This document shows positions 37,871 through 49,990 of a stretch of DNA of 64,000 nucleotides, piece by piece. A model generated the notes under the pieces. It saw only the letters and a list, made by a program, of their open reading frames with translations. It made no database searches and was not told where the DNA came from. This DNA comes from Selaginella moellendorffii. Taxonomy: Eukaryota; Streptophyta; Lycopodiopsida; Selaginellales; Selaginellaceae. How positions within the stretch are numbered: position 1 is the first letter of the stretch; every line of letters starts with the position of its first letter. Where the stretch lies: positions 1,074,767 through 1,138,766 of the forward strand of contig NW_003314266.1 of the NCBI RefSeq assembly GCF_000143415.4, given 5' to 3'. The position numbers were made by a program, and so were the translations under genes.

Positions 37871-38062
37871 TGAATAGCGCGGGCCGGCCAAGAGGCTATG
37901 GGTGCCATTTGTATCGCCGCTTGGACTCTCTAATAAATCCACGCTCGGGCTTTGAGCTGTAGCGAGCAACGCGATGAGTTCGCGGACAAATCAACGCTGA
38001 AGCGTTTCTACAATCCATCGATCAATCAATCAATCGCTCTGGAGCTTTTGCCAAAAGGAAGA

Positions 38063-41000
38063 ATGGCGAGGCCAATCTGGTGGAAGGGCGATGAGGCGGT
38101 CACTCTGGATCAATCGCCCTCGCAGAGATCGTCCTACTATGGGGAGGAGGACGAGAACTACGATTTTAGCTTCCAGAGTAGCTTTCAGGCATCGCCCATG
38201 GCTAGAACGATCCATGCGGCCTCTTCGCCAATGGGCAATGCCGGCTTCAGTCCCTCGCAGCTGGGCAATGGTCCGGATCGCGTGTTCGTGGTTCCTGTCC
38301 GGGGATCCGAGACGCCAATCACCAGGTCCAAGATTCCTCCTCCTCCGCGCGGCCGGATGGGCAGCACCACGCCCGAAATCGAGCGCCGGCTTGCCAATGC
38401 CGAGGCCGGCACCGTCCAGGGCGCTGCGCTGGAGATGTATCGGGTGCTCAAGAAGAATGGATTGGCCGCCCAGGCGGAGAAGGCGATCAAGCGGCTCAAC
38501 AGTGGCATTAGCGGCGCGGCGGCGGAGGAATCCCTGCTGGGGATGGAATTCATCCTCAAGGATGGGATCGTGAGCTTCCTCAGGGAGCTCTCCAAGCTCG
38601 CGCCTCCAGTTCCTCAGCAGGTAAATCGATCGCTCGCGAAAATATTTTTAGGGTTCTTCATTTTCCCGTTGTCTACAGGTAGTGAGGTTTTCTGGCGTGC
38701 GCCTCAGCGTCTCGCAAGAACAGGCGCTAGGGTATGAGACATTCGGCGGCAAGCTGCTGGGATGCTTCTTGGGGCCGCTGCGCAATCTACTGCTGGACAG
38801 GAAGACGATCAAGAGGAAGATCGAGGTGCTCAAGGATCTGGATGGATTTATCATGCCCGGCAGCACTACGCTGCTCTTGGGGCCTCCCGGGAGTGGGAAA
38901 AGCTCGTTGCTCAAGGTATTTCTTCAGCCGCATTCATGTGTTTGCTTGGGTAGAATGTTCTTCTTTGGCGTTTTTTTCCTGGAATCCGTGATGGCCGTAT
39001 TCTCATGGTCTTGTTTCCTTCTTCGTTCAAGTTCTTAGATTGTTCCACCGCAAGGTTCTTCATTTGTCGTCTGGGATCTTTCTCTTTTAGTTTTTGTTTT
39101 TTGGTAATCAGCTTTCGACTTTTTCCAGGTGCTCGCCGGGCGATGTGAATCCAACAAAACCACTAAACTACAAGGAATAGTTTCTTACAATGACCGACTA
39201 GCTTCCGAGGTCGTCCTTACTCGACTCATTGCTTATGTCAATGGACAAGTGAACAGGTATTAAAAGCTTGTAAATCTTCCAGCTCCAGGTACTAACATTG
39301 AGCGTTTCTTCAAGGCATCTGCCGTTTCTAACAGTTCGCGAGACGCTAGAGTTTGCTGGGGATTGCACGCAAGGGGTCCGACCAAAGAACTTCAGTCCCA
39401 GCATGCGGAGGTACTTTGCCCAAGCTCTAGTGCAAGGGCAGGATCCATACCTGGAGTATGTTCTTCATGTTCTGGGGCTCAAGGCCGTGGAAGATAAGCT
39501 CGTTGGAATCGGCCAAGACGGTCTAAGTGAAACAAACAGGCACAGACTTACAAGTGCTGAGCTAGCAATCGGGACTTACGCAGTAATGATCTATGACCAG
39601 CCTTGCTACGAGCAGGACTCGCAGGCAACGTATGATCTCGTCTTCACCTTGCGTGCGATAAGCCGCATACAACGGTCTTCTGCGGTGATGTCGCTGGTTC
39701 AAGTATCTCCAGAAGTTTTCGAGCTTTTTGACCGGGTGATAGTCTTGGGAGATGGACAGATACTTTACCAGGGACCACGACAAGACGTCTTGGATTACTT
39801 CTCTGTACTGGGGTATGTTCTATAGCTTGGCTTTCGAGTTTATCTTAACATGGGATTTTTTTCTCGCTATGCAGATTTTCGAAACCGTCTCATGTTGACA
39901 CAGCTGCATTCTTGCAAGACATTGGAGCAGGAGAAGGCGGTCAATACGTAAAAGGAAACCGGCAACTATATGGGATTGAAGAGCTCGTCGAGGCTTACAA
40001 ATCCTCAGACTTGTACAAAGACATCGTCCGGATAGTGTCTAGTGACGATGTTGCGTTTACGTACTGGGTGGAGCATGAGCCTAGCATTGGTTTGTCAGTG
40101 CGTAAATCCTCAAACGGTGCAGGTAAAGTGTTTGGAAGTGTTTTATTTGTGTTTTAACCAGCCTTGTACATTCATTGCAGAGGTGGTAGTAAGTAGACTA
40201 TCCACTAAAGTCGACCAAGCTCAAGGAATTGAGAGTACTGGGCATATCCAAGAAGGTGACATTGTCACTGGAATTTCTCTGAGGAACGGAAGGATGCAGT
40301 ATATTGCAGTAGGATCGAAGATAACCCGGAAGAGCTATGCTGATGATATATCCAAGGTTTTGGAAGGGGCTAGAGGACACGTCCGACTCCAAGTAGAGCG
40401 AAGAGCAACAGAGCAGGAAGTCGAGAGCTCACAACCAGCGTTTGTGCAAACCTGGTGGGAGTCGACAAAAACAGTCACCAAGCGTCAGCTACGATTTGCA
40501 ACTCGTCTCAAGATACTTGTTATCTTGCGTCTCATTCAAGTTGGTATCGACTGTTCCTTTCTTCATTCATGCATGATAAGTTTTACAGGTTGTGATCTTG
40601 GGGATTTTCGGGGGAGCTATATTCTATAGCTTCGGTGGATCTCTTGATCCGGGAGAGATGAACATTGTTCGAGCGATCGGCTTCGTTTCTACTTTCAGTA
40701 TTATGCTTGTCAACGTTGTTCAACTTCCGGTGCACATGATTCAGCGGCCGGTTTTTTACAAGCACAGAGCGCAGCGGTTTTTCAGAGTTTCCTCGTATTT
40801 AGCAGCTCAGAGCATCGTCAACCTTCCACAGTCTATTATGGAGGCAAGGCGCCCATTGCATTTTACTTGTGGATTCTGACCTGGGATTTGTTGTGGCAGG
40901 CCCTTCTGTACAGCATTCCAGTGTATTTTCTTGCAAGACTTTCACTGGAAGAAGCTGGACTTCATTACATTCAGTTCTTTTGGCTATTAGCGTTAGTGGC

Positions 41001-43563
41001 ATACATGGGGTCTTTTCTTGTCATTTTTCTGAGTACAATTACTCCAGTTCTCGAAGCTGGGAACGCTTTAGCAGGTTTGTTTTACATTTTTCTTATATTT
41101 GGTCTAACTCGGGATCGTGTGTCAGGTTTGGTGGTTTCTCTCGGTTTATTGTTTTCCGGATTCGTTATCTTTCCGAGCTTGACTCCAAGCTACTGGAAGT
41201 GGATGCTTTCGGCCAATCCGCTCCGTTGGGGAAATGTTATATTCTGCATGGCCGAGTTCCTCAATCGCTACCATGAATCTTGCCAAGACTTTCAGCAACT
41301 TCTGTTTTGCCGGAAATATCCAGATCTACCAGTTGGCCGGGCGTACCTCGAGTTTTTCCAGCTTGTTTCGGAGAGAAAATGGATGGCAATATCCTTCGCA
41401 ATTATTGCTGCTTCGGTTCTCATTCTGGCGCTCGCTTCTTACTTGGGACTCAGCAAAGTCGTCTTTTCGGAAGTAAGTCCTTCCTTGCCAAGCGAGCCTG
41501 CAAGGAGTTCTTACAAGCAACCGGAGGACAAGCAGAAAGATATCTCTTGGGACGGACTATCCAGAATAACCGAGATGAGCAACTTGCAAACCAAGACAGT
41601 GTGGGAGAAGAATGGTAGCACCCATGACGACGAAGAGCTTGGCCTTGGGCTTGAACTGCGGGGAACAGGTCACCAGTGGGAGAATTCGCACATACCCGTG
41701 AAAGCAGCCACGTTATCATTCCACCAAGTGAGTTTCTCTGTAAAAGCCGAGGAGAAGATAGTGCTGGACAGGGTCTCGGGATTCGCAAAGCCAGGGACAA
41801 TGCTTGCAATTATAGGGAGCATGGGCTCAGGGAAGTCCACTCTTTTAAGAGTTCTCGCAGGACGAACTCTGCCATCGTCAAGTGGGGAACTTATCTCGGG
41901 TGAAGTGCTGGTGAACGGATTCAATCTGAGTAGCAACACCTTCCGGCGGCTGTCTGGTTTCGTGGAGCGAGTGGACGCTCATCAGCCATTCTTGACAGTG
42001 AAGGAGTCACTCGATTTCAGTGCCGGTCTTCGTTTTGGAGGCAGCACAACCCCCGGCCGCCGGGCCTTTCACGTAGAGCTCGTCCTGGAACTTATGGGCC
42101 TCGTCGGCGTCAAAGACCAGCTAGTGGGATCTCTCAAGTTTTCAAACGGGAAGATCTTTGAGCTCGCCAAGAAGCTGACCATCGCTGTGGAGCTTGCAGC
42201 AAATCCCAGCATGATTTTTCTCGAGGACCCGACGTCCGATCTCGACAGCGTCGCCACCAGGAACATCCTGTTCGCCATCCAAACGGTTGCAGCATCCGGC
42301 CGCACTGTTATCAGCACGATCCAGCAGCCGAGCGCTAGAGTTCTCAGTGCCTTCAACAACGTTCTTATTATGAGACCCGGTGGGGAGCAAGTTTACTTTG
42401 GTCCCGTCGGCTGGAACTGTGGCCAGCTTCTGGAATACTTCACGACGATGTCGAGCGCTCCAAAGTACGAGCAGAGCCAGAACCCGGTGACTTACATGTT
42501 CGATATCATCCGAAAGGACGAGCAAAACCTCGGCCTTGTCTATCGAGCGAGTTCTCTGGGAAGCTCCAACGCCGAAGAACTCAAGAAACTCCGGAAACAG
42601 TACCGGAAGAACTCGTTCTGGCCGGCGCTGGATTCGACTTACGCCGCTCCTTACTCCAAGCAGGCCTGGTTGGTCTTCCTGAGAACACAGAGGTTCCTCT
42701 ACCGCAACGTCCAGTACACGTTTGGACGGCTCTCCGGGTCGATCGCTCTCGGCCTTTTGCTCGGCTCGGTCTACTACAAGATCGCCACCAACGATACGTT
42801 CTCGGTCACGTCCCGGTCGCTTTTCATCTACATCCAGGTGATGCTGCTGGGTGTGATCATCGCCAACAACGTCGTCCCCCAGCTTGGAACGGACAGGTTG
42901 GTCTACCACAGGGAACAGCGAGCAGCGATGTACGCTCCAATCTTCTATCCGGTGTCTTGGGCGATCGCGGAGATCCCATACCTGTTCATCGCGACGCTGG
43001 TGTTCGTGGGGATCTCAAACGGGCTGGCAGCGATCGCGACGCAGAGCGTGAGCAGCTTCGTCACGTACTGGCTGTGCCTCTTCGTCTTCACCACCACCGT
43101 GATGTACTTCGGTATGTTCATCACCATCGCCACCCCGGTTCCAGTGCTGGCGGCGTTCGTGGTGTCCATCACGAACTCCATCTGGGTCTCGGCCTCCGGC
43201 GTGATCGTCCCAAAGGCCAAGATGGGATTTTGCGAGTGGGTCTTCTGGGCGAATCCATTCCAGTACGTGACGCACGCGCTGACGAGCGTGAGCTTCTTCT
43301 GCGACACCGCGAGCGCGGCGTGCGCGAGCTGCCGGGTGGGCGATGCGAATTCGTGCGCGGGATGCCACTGCCCGCGGCTGCTCAACGCCGAGAGCTCCGA
43401 TCCGGGGAGCTTGCCGGTGTTCGTGTGGGATCGATTGAGCTCGCAGCGATCGCTGGAGGTGGAGAGGGTCTCGCTGGATTTCGTCGCTCTGGGCGGGATG
43501 AGCGTCCTCTTCGCGCTGCTTTCTTTCCTCGCCTTCGTGTGGATGAAGCACAACAGAGGATGA
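38063..43563 (+). CDS. Full-size ABCG (PDR-like) transporter with PDZ-like insertion and degenerate NBDs
   Basis: Nine exons: 38063-38620, 38679-38915, 39129-39256, 39315-39812, 39875-40122, 40181-40539, 40589-40843, 40900-41074, 41126-43563; 1631 residues. The intron after exon 7 is GC..AG (GAG|GCAAGG). Order: long N-terminal region; NBD1 (Walker [10 protein letters not shown] near residue 255); a PDZ-like segment at ~557-635 ([26 protein letters not shown]); TMD1 (~675-950); NBD2 (Walker [10 protein letters not shown] near 1050); TMD2 to the end. Both NBDs keep Walker A but have damaged catalytic motifs. NBD1 has LSETN in place of LSGGQ and IYDQP at Walker B. NBD2 has FSNGK-like signature, [10 protein letters not shown] (order swapped from DEPTSGLD) and TIQQPS where H-loop TIHQPS is usual. 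ABCG proteins export lipids or metabolites; substrate and ATPase competence here are unknown. Confidence 0.9.
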
Positions 43564-44612
43564 AGAAGAAGCGCAAAATCAACGGTCCAGATGAGCTCTC
43601 ATTTTTTAATTCAACGGCCTCGATGAAACGGGCAAACGTGCCCACCGTTGTGGCATATTCGCCGAATCTCCAACAGGGTTAGGGTTTATGGCAAGCGGCA
43701 TTGTTTTGTGCGTGATCAACCGGTCGTCCAGCGCGGATCGTGTGCGCGGCGCCGCCGAGTAGCAGCTAGATCGCGCACTCTCACAGCAGCGCCGAATCTT
43801 TCTTCCTTTTTTCTATTCCCTCTGATCAATCGCCGCCGCGGCGCTTATCTTGCTAATAATCTCGCTTTGCGCGCCGCGGATTCCACATCAAGATCGCGTG
43901 CGGTGCCGCTGTCCAGCCAATTCATCCAGCACTTCTCTCCCTTTTGTCCGGGCTCTCTTGGTTCGATCGATCATCCAGTTCCAGGTAGATTCCTTGTGCG
44001 AGGGCTTCCAATGCGAGCGCCGGCCATTCGCTAGGTACGATAGAGAGAAGAAATCGCGCGCACACAAGGGGGGGCCGGGCGATGATGGGAGTTATCATAA
44101 AATTTGCAAAGCGGGTGTTCTACAGTGGAACAACGTGAATGGTATGGTCTGGCAAGTGGCAGTGATAGGATTTCTTCCAGAATGGGGCTCGGGGGGTCTA
44201 TGGCACCGCCAGGAGCTACGAGTAGCTCGAATTTTTTGTGACAGCGTGTGGGAACTACCTATGTAGCTATAGATTTCTCGCTACTGGCAGCCGGGAAGTA
44301 GCAGTAGCAGCACAGTGGTACAGACAGGCACAGGGAAAGGATGGTCCGTGTGAGCAGCAGCGATGGATGATTCACTCCCCGACAAGCACGCCATTCTTAA
44401 TTGCTGATGCTGCTGCTACAGCTCCGGTGAGCATTTCGTAAGCATTCCATCAGAGACCCTCGTGGATGGAAGAAATGGGATGGGGCTTTCGCCAGGAAAA
44501 TTCCGGTTTTGATGACGATGGCAGCGAGAAGTTTGTCATGGGGTCTCCGTGGTCGCGCGAGGTTTCCTAGAGTAGCTTCGAGGTAGTGTAGAGGGCTTTG
44601 GTGCCTGGGAAG
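43564..44612. promoter_or_regulatory. Upstream and probable 5' UTR region of the MAPKKK gene
   Basis: About 1.05 kb without a supported ORF. Short ORFs are present but do not resemble known proteins. The last ~300 bases before 44613 probably belong to a long leader, as is common for YODA-type genes; I cannot place the transcription start. Confidence 0.35.
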
Positions 44613-47527
44613 ATGCCCTTCCCATGGAGCAAATCTTCGAGGAAATCGTCGTCCAATGCTTCCGGTAAGGATAAGGCTGACAACAGCAAGCTTTACTCTC
44701 TCGGGAAGAAGGGTCCGCGGTTGTCAGGCGAGGATGACGGGTCTTCGAGGGGTTCCAGGAGTAGTTATGATTCTTCGGCCAGGGTGGTAGCGGCGGATGC
44801 TCCTACATTCTCGCCTTCGTCTGCCGGAATTCGAAGCCCGCTCTTTCCCGAGCCGCAGGCATTCAAGGGACAGCCTCTTCCTTTGCCGGAGAGTACTACC
44901 AAGATTCAGCTTTGCAATGGAACTCTTCCGCTGCCGACGTATGACCAAGTCGAGTTTAAGCACGAGGTTGCCGAATTGGACGGGACGACTTCGGGATATG
45001 GTTCTGGTTCTATCTCCAGTGGAAGCTCCACAAGCAGTGGGGAAGCAGCGGAGGCTTGGCTTGGAAGTTCCAATCGCCAGCAAACCGATCAAAATGGACA
45101 CGCAAACTCCTTGTAAGCTTTTACTTTATGTTTTTAACTTTCGCGAGAAGTGCTTGCTCACCTGGTTTCTTTCTTTTTTCTTTCAGCTCACTTCAGAAAA
45201 ACCAAAACAGAGCTGGAAGAAATCCACACCAGAAAGAGGCGGTTCCGAAGACGGTACCTCCAGGAAATAAGACGAGCTCCGTCTCCCCATTGCGAGCTCG
45301 TGCTGCGGCGGCAAAACAAGGCATGCATTTACATCTACCGGCACGTAGCGCGCCAACCAGTCTCATCTCCAGTCCTTCTCACAGTCCAAGACGTTTAAGT
45401 TCGTCGGAGCAACAGGCTTTGTTCCAGAACCACAGTGCTGTGACGAACTCCACAAACCAGGGACGAAACAGTCCAGAAAAATCTCCTCTTGCAAGTCCGA
45501 TACGAGGCGGTTCGAGGATTCAAAGTGGTGCTGTCTCTCCCCTGCACCATTCAAGTTCCAGAGGTACAGACTCGCCTAGTGTCGGGCATCGGCTCCCTCC
45601 GCCACCGGCATTTACAAACTCGACAGTAAATTCTCCAGCGTCATCTACATTTCCTCTCGGTTCACCGCCTGGCATGCCTTCGCACAGTCCGATCAGGTGG
45701 CAAAAAGGAAACCTTCTTGGTGTTGGCTCCTTTGGACGAGTGTACAAAGGCTTTAGGTATGCTTCTGATATTCTCGGCCTACTCCACGAGCTGATGGTTT
45801 GTTTTTTCTTTGTTTGCAGTGATAGTGGTACCTTTTGTGCAATGAAAGAAGTCCTCGTTGTGGATGATCCTAAGTCTATAGAATCTGTAAAACAGCTAAT
45901 GCAGGTATGCTGCCGTTCTCATTGCACGTTCCTGTCACTGACTGGTGTTTCAGGAAATAAATATGCTAAGTAGTTTAAGACATCCTAACATTGTTCAATA
46001 CCTTGGCTCAGAAATGGTAAGGTTAAGGTATCTCTTAACTAGATGTCTCATTTCTCCTTTCTTGCTGCCTGCAGCTGGACGATAGTTTGTATATTTATTT
46101 GGAGTTCGTTTCCGGAGGCTCGATACACAAGGTGCTCCAGGAATATGGTGCTTTCAAAGAGCCCGTCATTCGTAGCTATACGCAGCAAATCCTATCTGGA
46201 CTCCAATACTTGCACAGTATGAACAAAGTTCACCGGTTCGTTGACTCTGTACTCTTGCGAGCTTCTATTAACAGCGCCTTTATTACAGAGACATCAAAGG
46301 TGCGAACATTCTCGTTGACACTAATGGTGAAGTCAAGCTAGCGGATTTTGGAATGGCCAAGCATGTAAGTAGCAAGCTGTGGTTTTTCTTTTTTACTTAT
46401 CCATCCACGCTTCAGATATCTTCTAGTTCACTTGTGCTATCTTTTAAAGGAAGTCCCTACTGGATGGCTCCTGAGGTATGTCCACGTTTTCTTTCTTCTA
46501 ATACTTCTATGACACCGTCACACGGCTACTCCTTTTTAGGTTTTCAAGAGTAATGCGCAAAGCTATCCAGTGGATATCTGGAGTCTAGGATGTACAATCA
46601 TTGAAATGGCAACTGGAAAACCACCATGGAGCCAGTACGAGGGGGTATGTATTCTTTTGTAGTTTCTGTGCGTGCTCACTTACTTGTACACAGGTTGCAG
46701 CCATGTTCAAGATTGGAAACAGTAAGGAGACTCCTACAATACCGGACACCTTATCGCCAGTGGCGAAGGAGTTTATCAGGTTGTGCTTACAGCGAAATCC
46801 CGACGATCGTCCAACAGCTTCTCAACTATTAGAGCACCCCTTTGTCAAGTTTTTGCACGATGAACATCTTCCGGATGGCCTTCCACCTCTGTCGCCAACA
46901 TTTCGCTCAGTGGTACGTGATATTCTTTGTTTTCCATTCTTTTGTTTCTTTTGGATGATGTTGAGTGATCAACCTGCATGATCATCCAGGTTGCGAATTT
47001 AAGCCACGATAGAGGGGGACAGTATCATCCGCGGTAATGTTTTTTAAGCACAGAAACGATACGCTGACGATTGTTTCTCGCTTTTGCTTTTGTAGAGATC
47101 TCATGTCTCCTGTTAGCAGCAATTCGGCCTACACGAGATCAATCTATTCCAGCTATGGAGGTCTCACACCAATTATCACGTCTGGAACTTCCACACCCCA
47201 AACCGAGGAAGCTCCAGCCGGGTTTGCGAAGGACAGATATACCATGGCTTCAAGAGTGAACGGAATGCACATAAGAAACGAGCCAAGATTTACGGCGACT
47301 GCTGTTTCGTCACCAGGGAGTAGAAGTCCAAGGGCTGCTCAAAGGAGCGAGTTCGTGTGGAATCCACCGGTACAGCTCACTCCGGATGCCAGTCCAAGGC
47401 GTATGTCCAGCGATATCTTGAGTACAAACTCTAGATTCTATGCGAATTCTCTTCTCGGTAAGCAAGCTCTTCCTTTTTCCTTGCTTTGACACAAAAGTTT
47501 CTATTTTGCTTTCCAGATAACAAGTGA
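44613..47527 (+). CDS. MAP kinase kinase kinase, YODA/MAPKKK3-5 type
   Basis: Twelve exons: 44613-45112, 45187-45756, 45820-45904, 45954-46016, 46075-46235, 46289-46364, 46416-46475, 46540-46644, 46694-46912, 46990-47033, 47096-47457, 47517-47527; 751 residues. A Ser/Pro-rich N-terminal regulatory region (~1-345) precedes a STE11-type kinase domain (~346-600): [21 protein letters not shown] (ATP lysine), [61 protein letters not shown] Ser/Pro-rich tail follows. The last exon carries only 11 bases, ending DNK-stop. YODA-type kinases feed MKK4/5 and MPK3/6 cascades in stomatal, embryo and stress patterning. All catalytic residues are present. The start at 44613 opens [14 protein letters not shown], the conserved N terminus of this clade. 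Confidence 0.93.
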
Positions 47528-47806
47528 TAGAGCTGTATATGAAGAAGATCCGGCAAAGCAAACTGGAACTTAAGCCAAAAGATTTTACGAAGTAGAGTAA
47601 GCTTCGACTTTCAGGGAGAAAATGTTCGATTAATTCATGCGCAATGTACATTTTTTTCATTTTTCTTGCAGACTTTCGGTCATCATCTAACAGCCATTCC
47701 CTACGCAAGTACATCCAGAAGAGAGGAGAAAGAAAAAGAGGAAGAGAGAAACCGATAACGAGCGAGTTTTTGGAGGAAAGGAAGGAAGAATGTATATAAG
47801 CTTTCC

Positions 47807-48795
47807 TCAGGTAACTGGATCCTCGAGCCTGGCAGCCACGATATCGTTGATCCGTGGATACGAAACCTTCTCGTCGAGCTGGTTCTGGGACCAGATGAGC
47901 ATCTTGAGCAGGCTGGGAAGCTTTGGATCCTTCTCGTGGCTCTGGCTCGTCAGGATGGCGGCGTTCAATTCACTCGCAGTCTTCTGGCGCTGCGAGAAGT
48001 CGAGCAAATCTCCCACCGGGCAATTCGAAGTGTCCTCGAACGCCAGGAGCGCCACTGTCCGCTCCAGCTCCTCGAGGAAGCTGTGGTTTTCTTCTCCACG
48101 AGGAGCTAGCTCCTCCTGTGCAAACTCCAAGGCTTCCTCGAGCTTCCCTGGATCCAAAACGTAAGGTGTAAGACAAAGATCTATAATTCTACAAGGAAAG
48201 AGATCACTTCTAATCTATCACTCCTATACACAAGGAGAGAAATCATTTCTAGCAGCGAGACCATGTATCACTCCTACACAAGAAAAGAGATCACTTCTAG
48301 CAGCCAGGCCATCAATCAAAGGATCGCACAGAGCTAACGAGACAATCTCCAAAAACAAACGAGCGAGACGCTATGGAGAGGAAATCCAAAAGTGAGGGAG
48401 GCGATGGATCGATCTAAGAAGGAGAAGGAAATGCGAGACTCACCACTTCTAATCAGCTCGATGAGCCTCTGTTGCTGGAGGTGGAAGAAGAGCTGTGGAT
48501 TGGTGTCGAGGATCTCGGGATTCAAGTCATTCACCTTCTCGATCGCGTCCTCCACATTGCCGCACTGCACCGCCTTGCGCACCGCCATTCTGTCGGTGAT
48601 TGACCCCAAATCCACCTCCGGCGAGGTGCCCGATTCGTGCTGGAATTTCTCCGCCGCGTCCACATAGCCTTCGGTCACCAGGAAATTCATCACCAGCTTG
48701 TTCATGTCCTCCTTCCGGATCTTCACCTCGGCCAGCTTCCGCTCCCATTCCTCGCGACTCACGATCTTCTTCGACGATGACTCCCCTTTGCCCAT
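47807..48795 (-). CDS. GID8: GID8-like LisH/CTLH protein of the CTLH E3 ligase complex
   Basis: Two exons, 48444-48795 and 47807-48147, with a 296 base intron; 230 residues. It starts MGKGESSSKKIVSREEWERK. A LisH motif (~30-60: MNKLVMNFLVTEGYVDAAEK) is followed by CTLH (~65-125: AVRKAVQCGNVEDAIEKVND, LFFHLQQQRLIELI) and a CRA region (EALEFAQEELAPRGEEN onward). The length matches GID8/TWA1 proteins, scaffold subunits of the CTLH/GID ubiquitin ligase that in yeast degrades gluconeogenic enzymes. In plants the complex exists but its substrates are poorly known. The intron is longer than its neighbours because of a tandem repeat. It is divergent from the AIG1-like gene, with start codons 102 bases apart. 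Confidence 0.92.
48185..48325. repeat. Tandem repeat in the GID8 intron
   Basis: Nearly three imperfect units of ~55 bases containing AAGAGATCACTTCTAGCAGC and ATCACTCCTACACAAG. It accounts for most of the extra intron length. Confidence 0.7.
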
Positions 48796-48897
48796 GGCTG
48801 TGATACCCTAACAGCGAAGAACCCTAAAAAATGGGCAAAACGAAAGCCTGCTTTTTAGGGTTCTTGGGCAAACAAGAAAGGGGCGAAAGAAAACGAA
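48796..48897. promoter_or_regulatory. Compact bidirectional promoter, GID8 / AIG1-like
   Basis: Only 102 bases separate the two divergent start codons, so the promoters must overlap each other or lie within the leaders. Two AACCCTA-type telo-box motifs occur: ACCCTAAAAA at about 48820-48830 and TTTAGGGTT at 48855-48863. Such motifs are common in promoters of housekeeping plant genes. Confidence 0.45.
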
Positions 48898-49990
48898 ATG
48901 AAAGCGCATTCTCGCCCCGCCGGCAATGCGCTCTTCGTCTTCCATCTCGTCGCGTTTCTCTGGTGAGGATTTCTAGCGCCTTGTGCTCTTCCAATCGATT
49001 GCTTTTCAGGTTTTTGTACACCTTTAGCTGGCATTTTGGCCGCGCAGCGAGCAAGCTCCCCCAGTCGCAAGGATTTGGCTGGTTCTTCAAGGTTTAGAGA
49101 AATTTTGAGCGATTTCTTCTTCGTTTGATCGATTTCTTCCTTGATTTCTCATCGCAGTATCTCACTTTCTGTGGATTCACGTTGCAATTGGTATCACTGC
49201 TCGTCTGCCTCTTGTCCCACCTATTTCCGGAGGTGAGCAGCACGAATTTTTCCTTTTCTTTTGGTATGGAAACGAGAGGGAGCATCGCAGATTAGAGTCG
49301 AGGCTTGAAGCGCGCGGCGGATGATTTGTCTTGCACCACCTTCGCGATTGCCAATGTCATCACGGCCATGCACTGGGTTCTCTACTTCACTACCGCAGCT
49401 CCAGTCGAAGCATCTGCCACTGCCAAAATCGAGACCACCGTCACTCGGAGTTTGTAAGCTCTCTTCTCTCGTTCTTCCTCCTCTACTTTGTTTGTTCTTG
49501 ACTTAACAGTGGCTTTCTCTCTCTCGCAGAAACGTCCAGACTTCTTCACCACTGTGGCTGAATCTCACAGTCCATTTGGCGAACGCCATTGTCGCCTGGA
49601 CCGACGTCCACGTTTCCGATAGAACTTTCAGGTACTTCGCTCCATCTTTCTCTCCAGTGAAAAACACGTTTTGTGTTTCTTTCGCTGCAGGAAGTCGTCA
49701 CTCAACCAGTCTCTCATCTTCTGCCTTGTCTACACCACCTGGATCCAAGTCTGTGCCTTCAAGAACAAGGTGAAAAGAAAGAAAAAGCGAAGAAAACTTC
49801 TACTAAGCTCAGCTCGCATGTGAACAAACAGATGTATCCATACCCGTTCCTCAACAAGCTCCCGCAGCCGGAAGGATTCATCGCCACGGTCGCGGTCGCG
49901 GTGACCCTCACCTTCGCCTTCTTCAAAGCCGGCTCCACATTGGCGAGCGTCCAAACCTCCCGGCGACTAGCCAAGCTCAAAGCCATGTAA
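48898..49990 (+). CDS. AIG1/FAR-17a-like multipass membrane protein
   Basis: Seven exons: 48898-48962, 49010-49091, 49158-49232, 49296-49453, 49530-49631, 49691-49769, 49832-49990; 239 residues. The N terminus was found by phase: ATG at 48898 (MKAHSRPAGNALFVFHLVAF) splices in frame to the next exon across a 47 base intron. Hydrophobic segments alternate with short loops, giving about five to six membrane spans. Family phrases are KLPQSQGFGWFFKYLTFCGF, ADDLSCTTFAIANVITAM, VHLANAIVAWTDVHVSDRTF and MYPYPFLNKLPQPEGF. Human relatives AIG1 and ADTRP hydrolyse fatty-acid esters of hydroxy fatty acids using a conserved Thr and His; the plant members are uncharacterised. A Thr in NLTVHLANAIVAW-like context and later His residues are present, but I cannot assign catalysis firmly. 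Confidence 0.85.

Noticed and set aside
42142-43551. Long minus-strand ORFs across the 3' part of the ABCG gene
   Set aside because: Antisense shadows of the conserved NBD2/TMD2 coding sequence, Arg/Glu/His-rich without known motifs.
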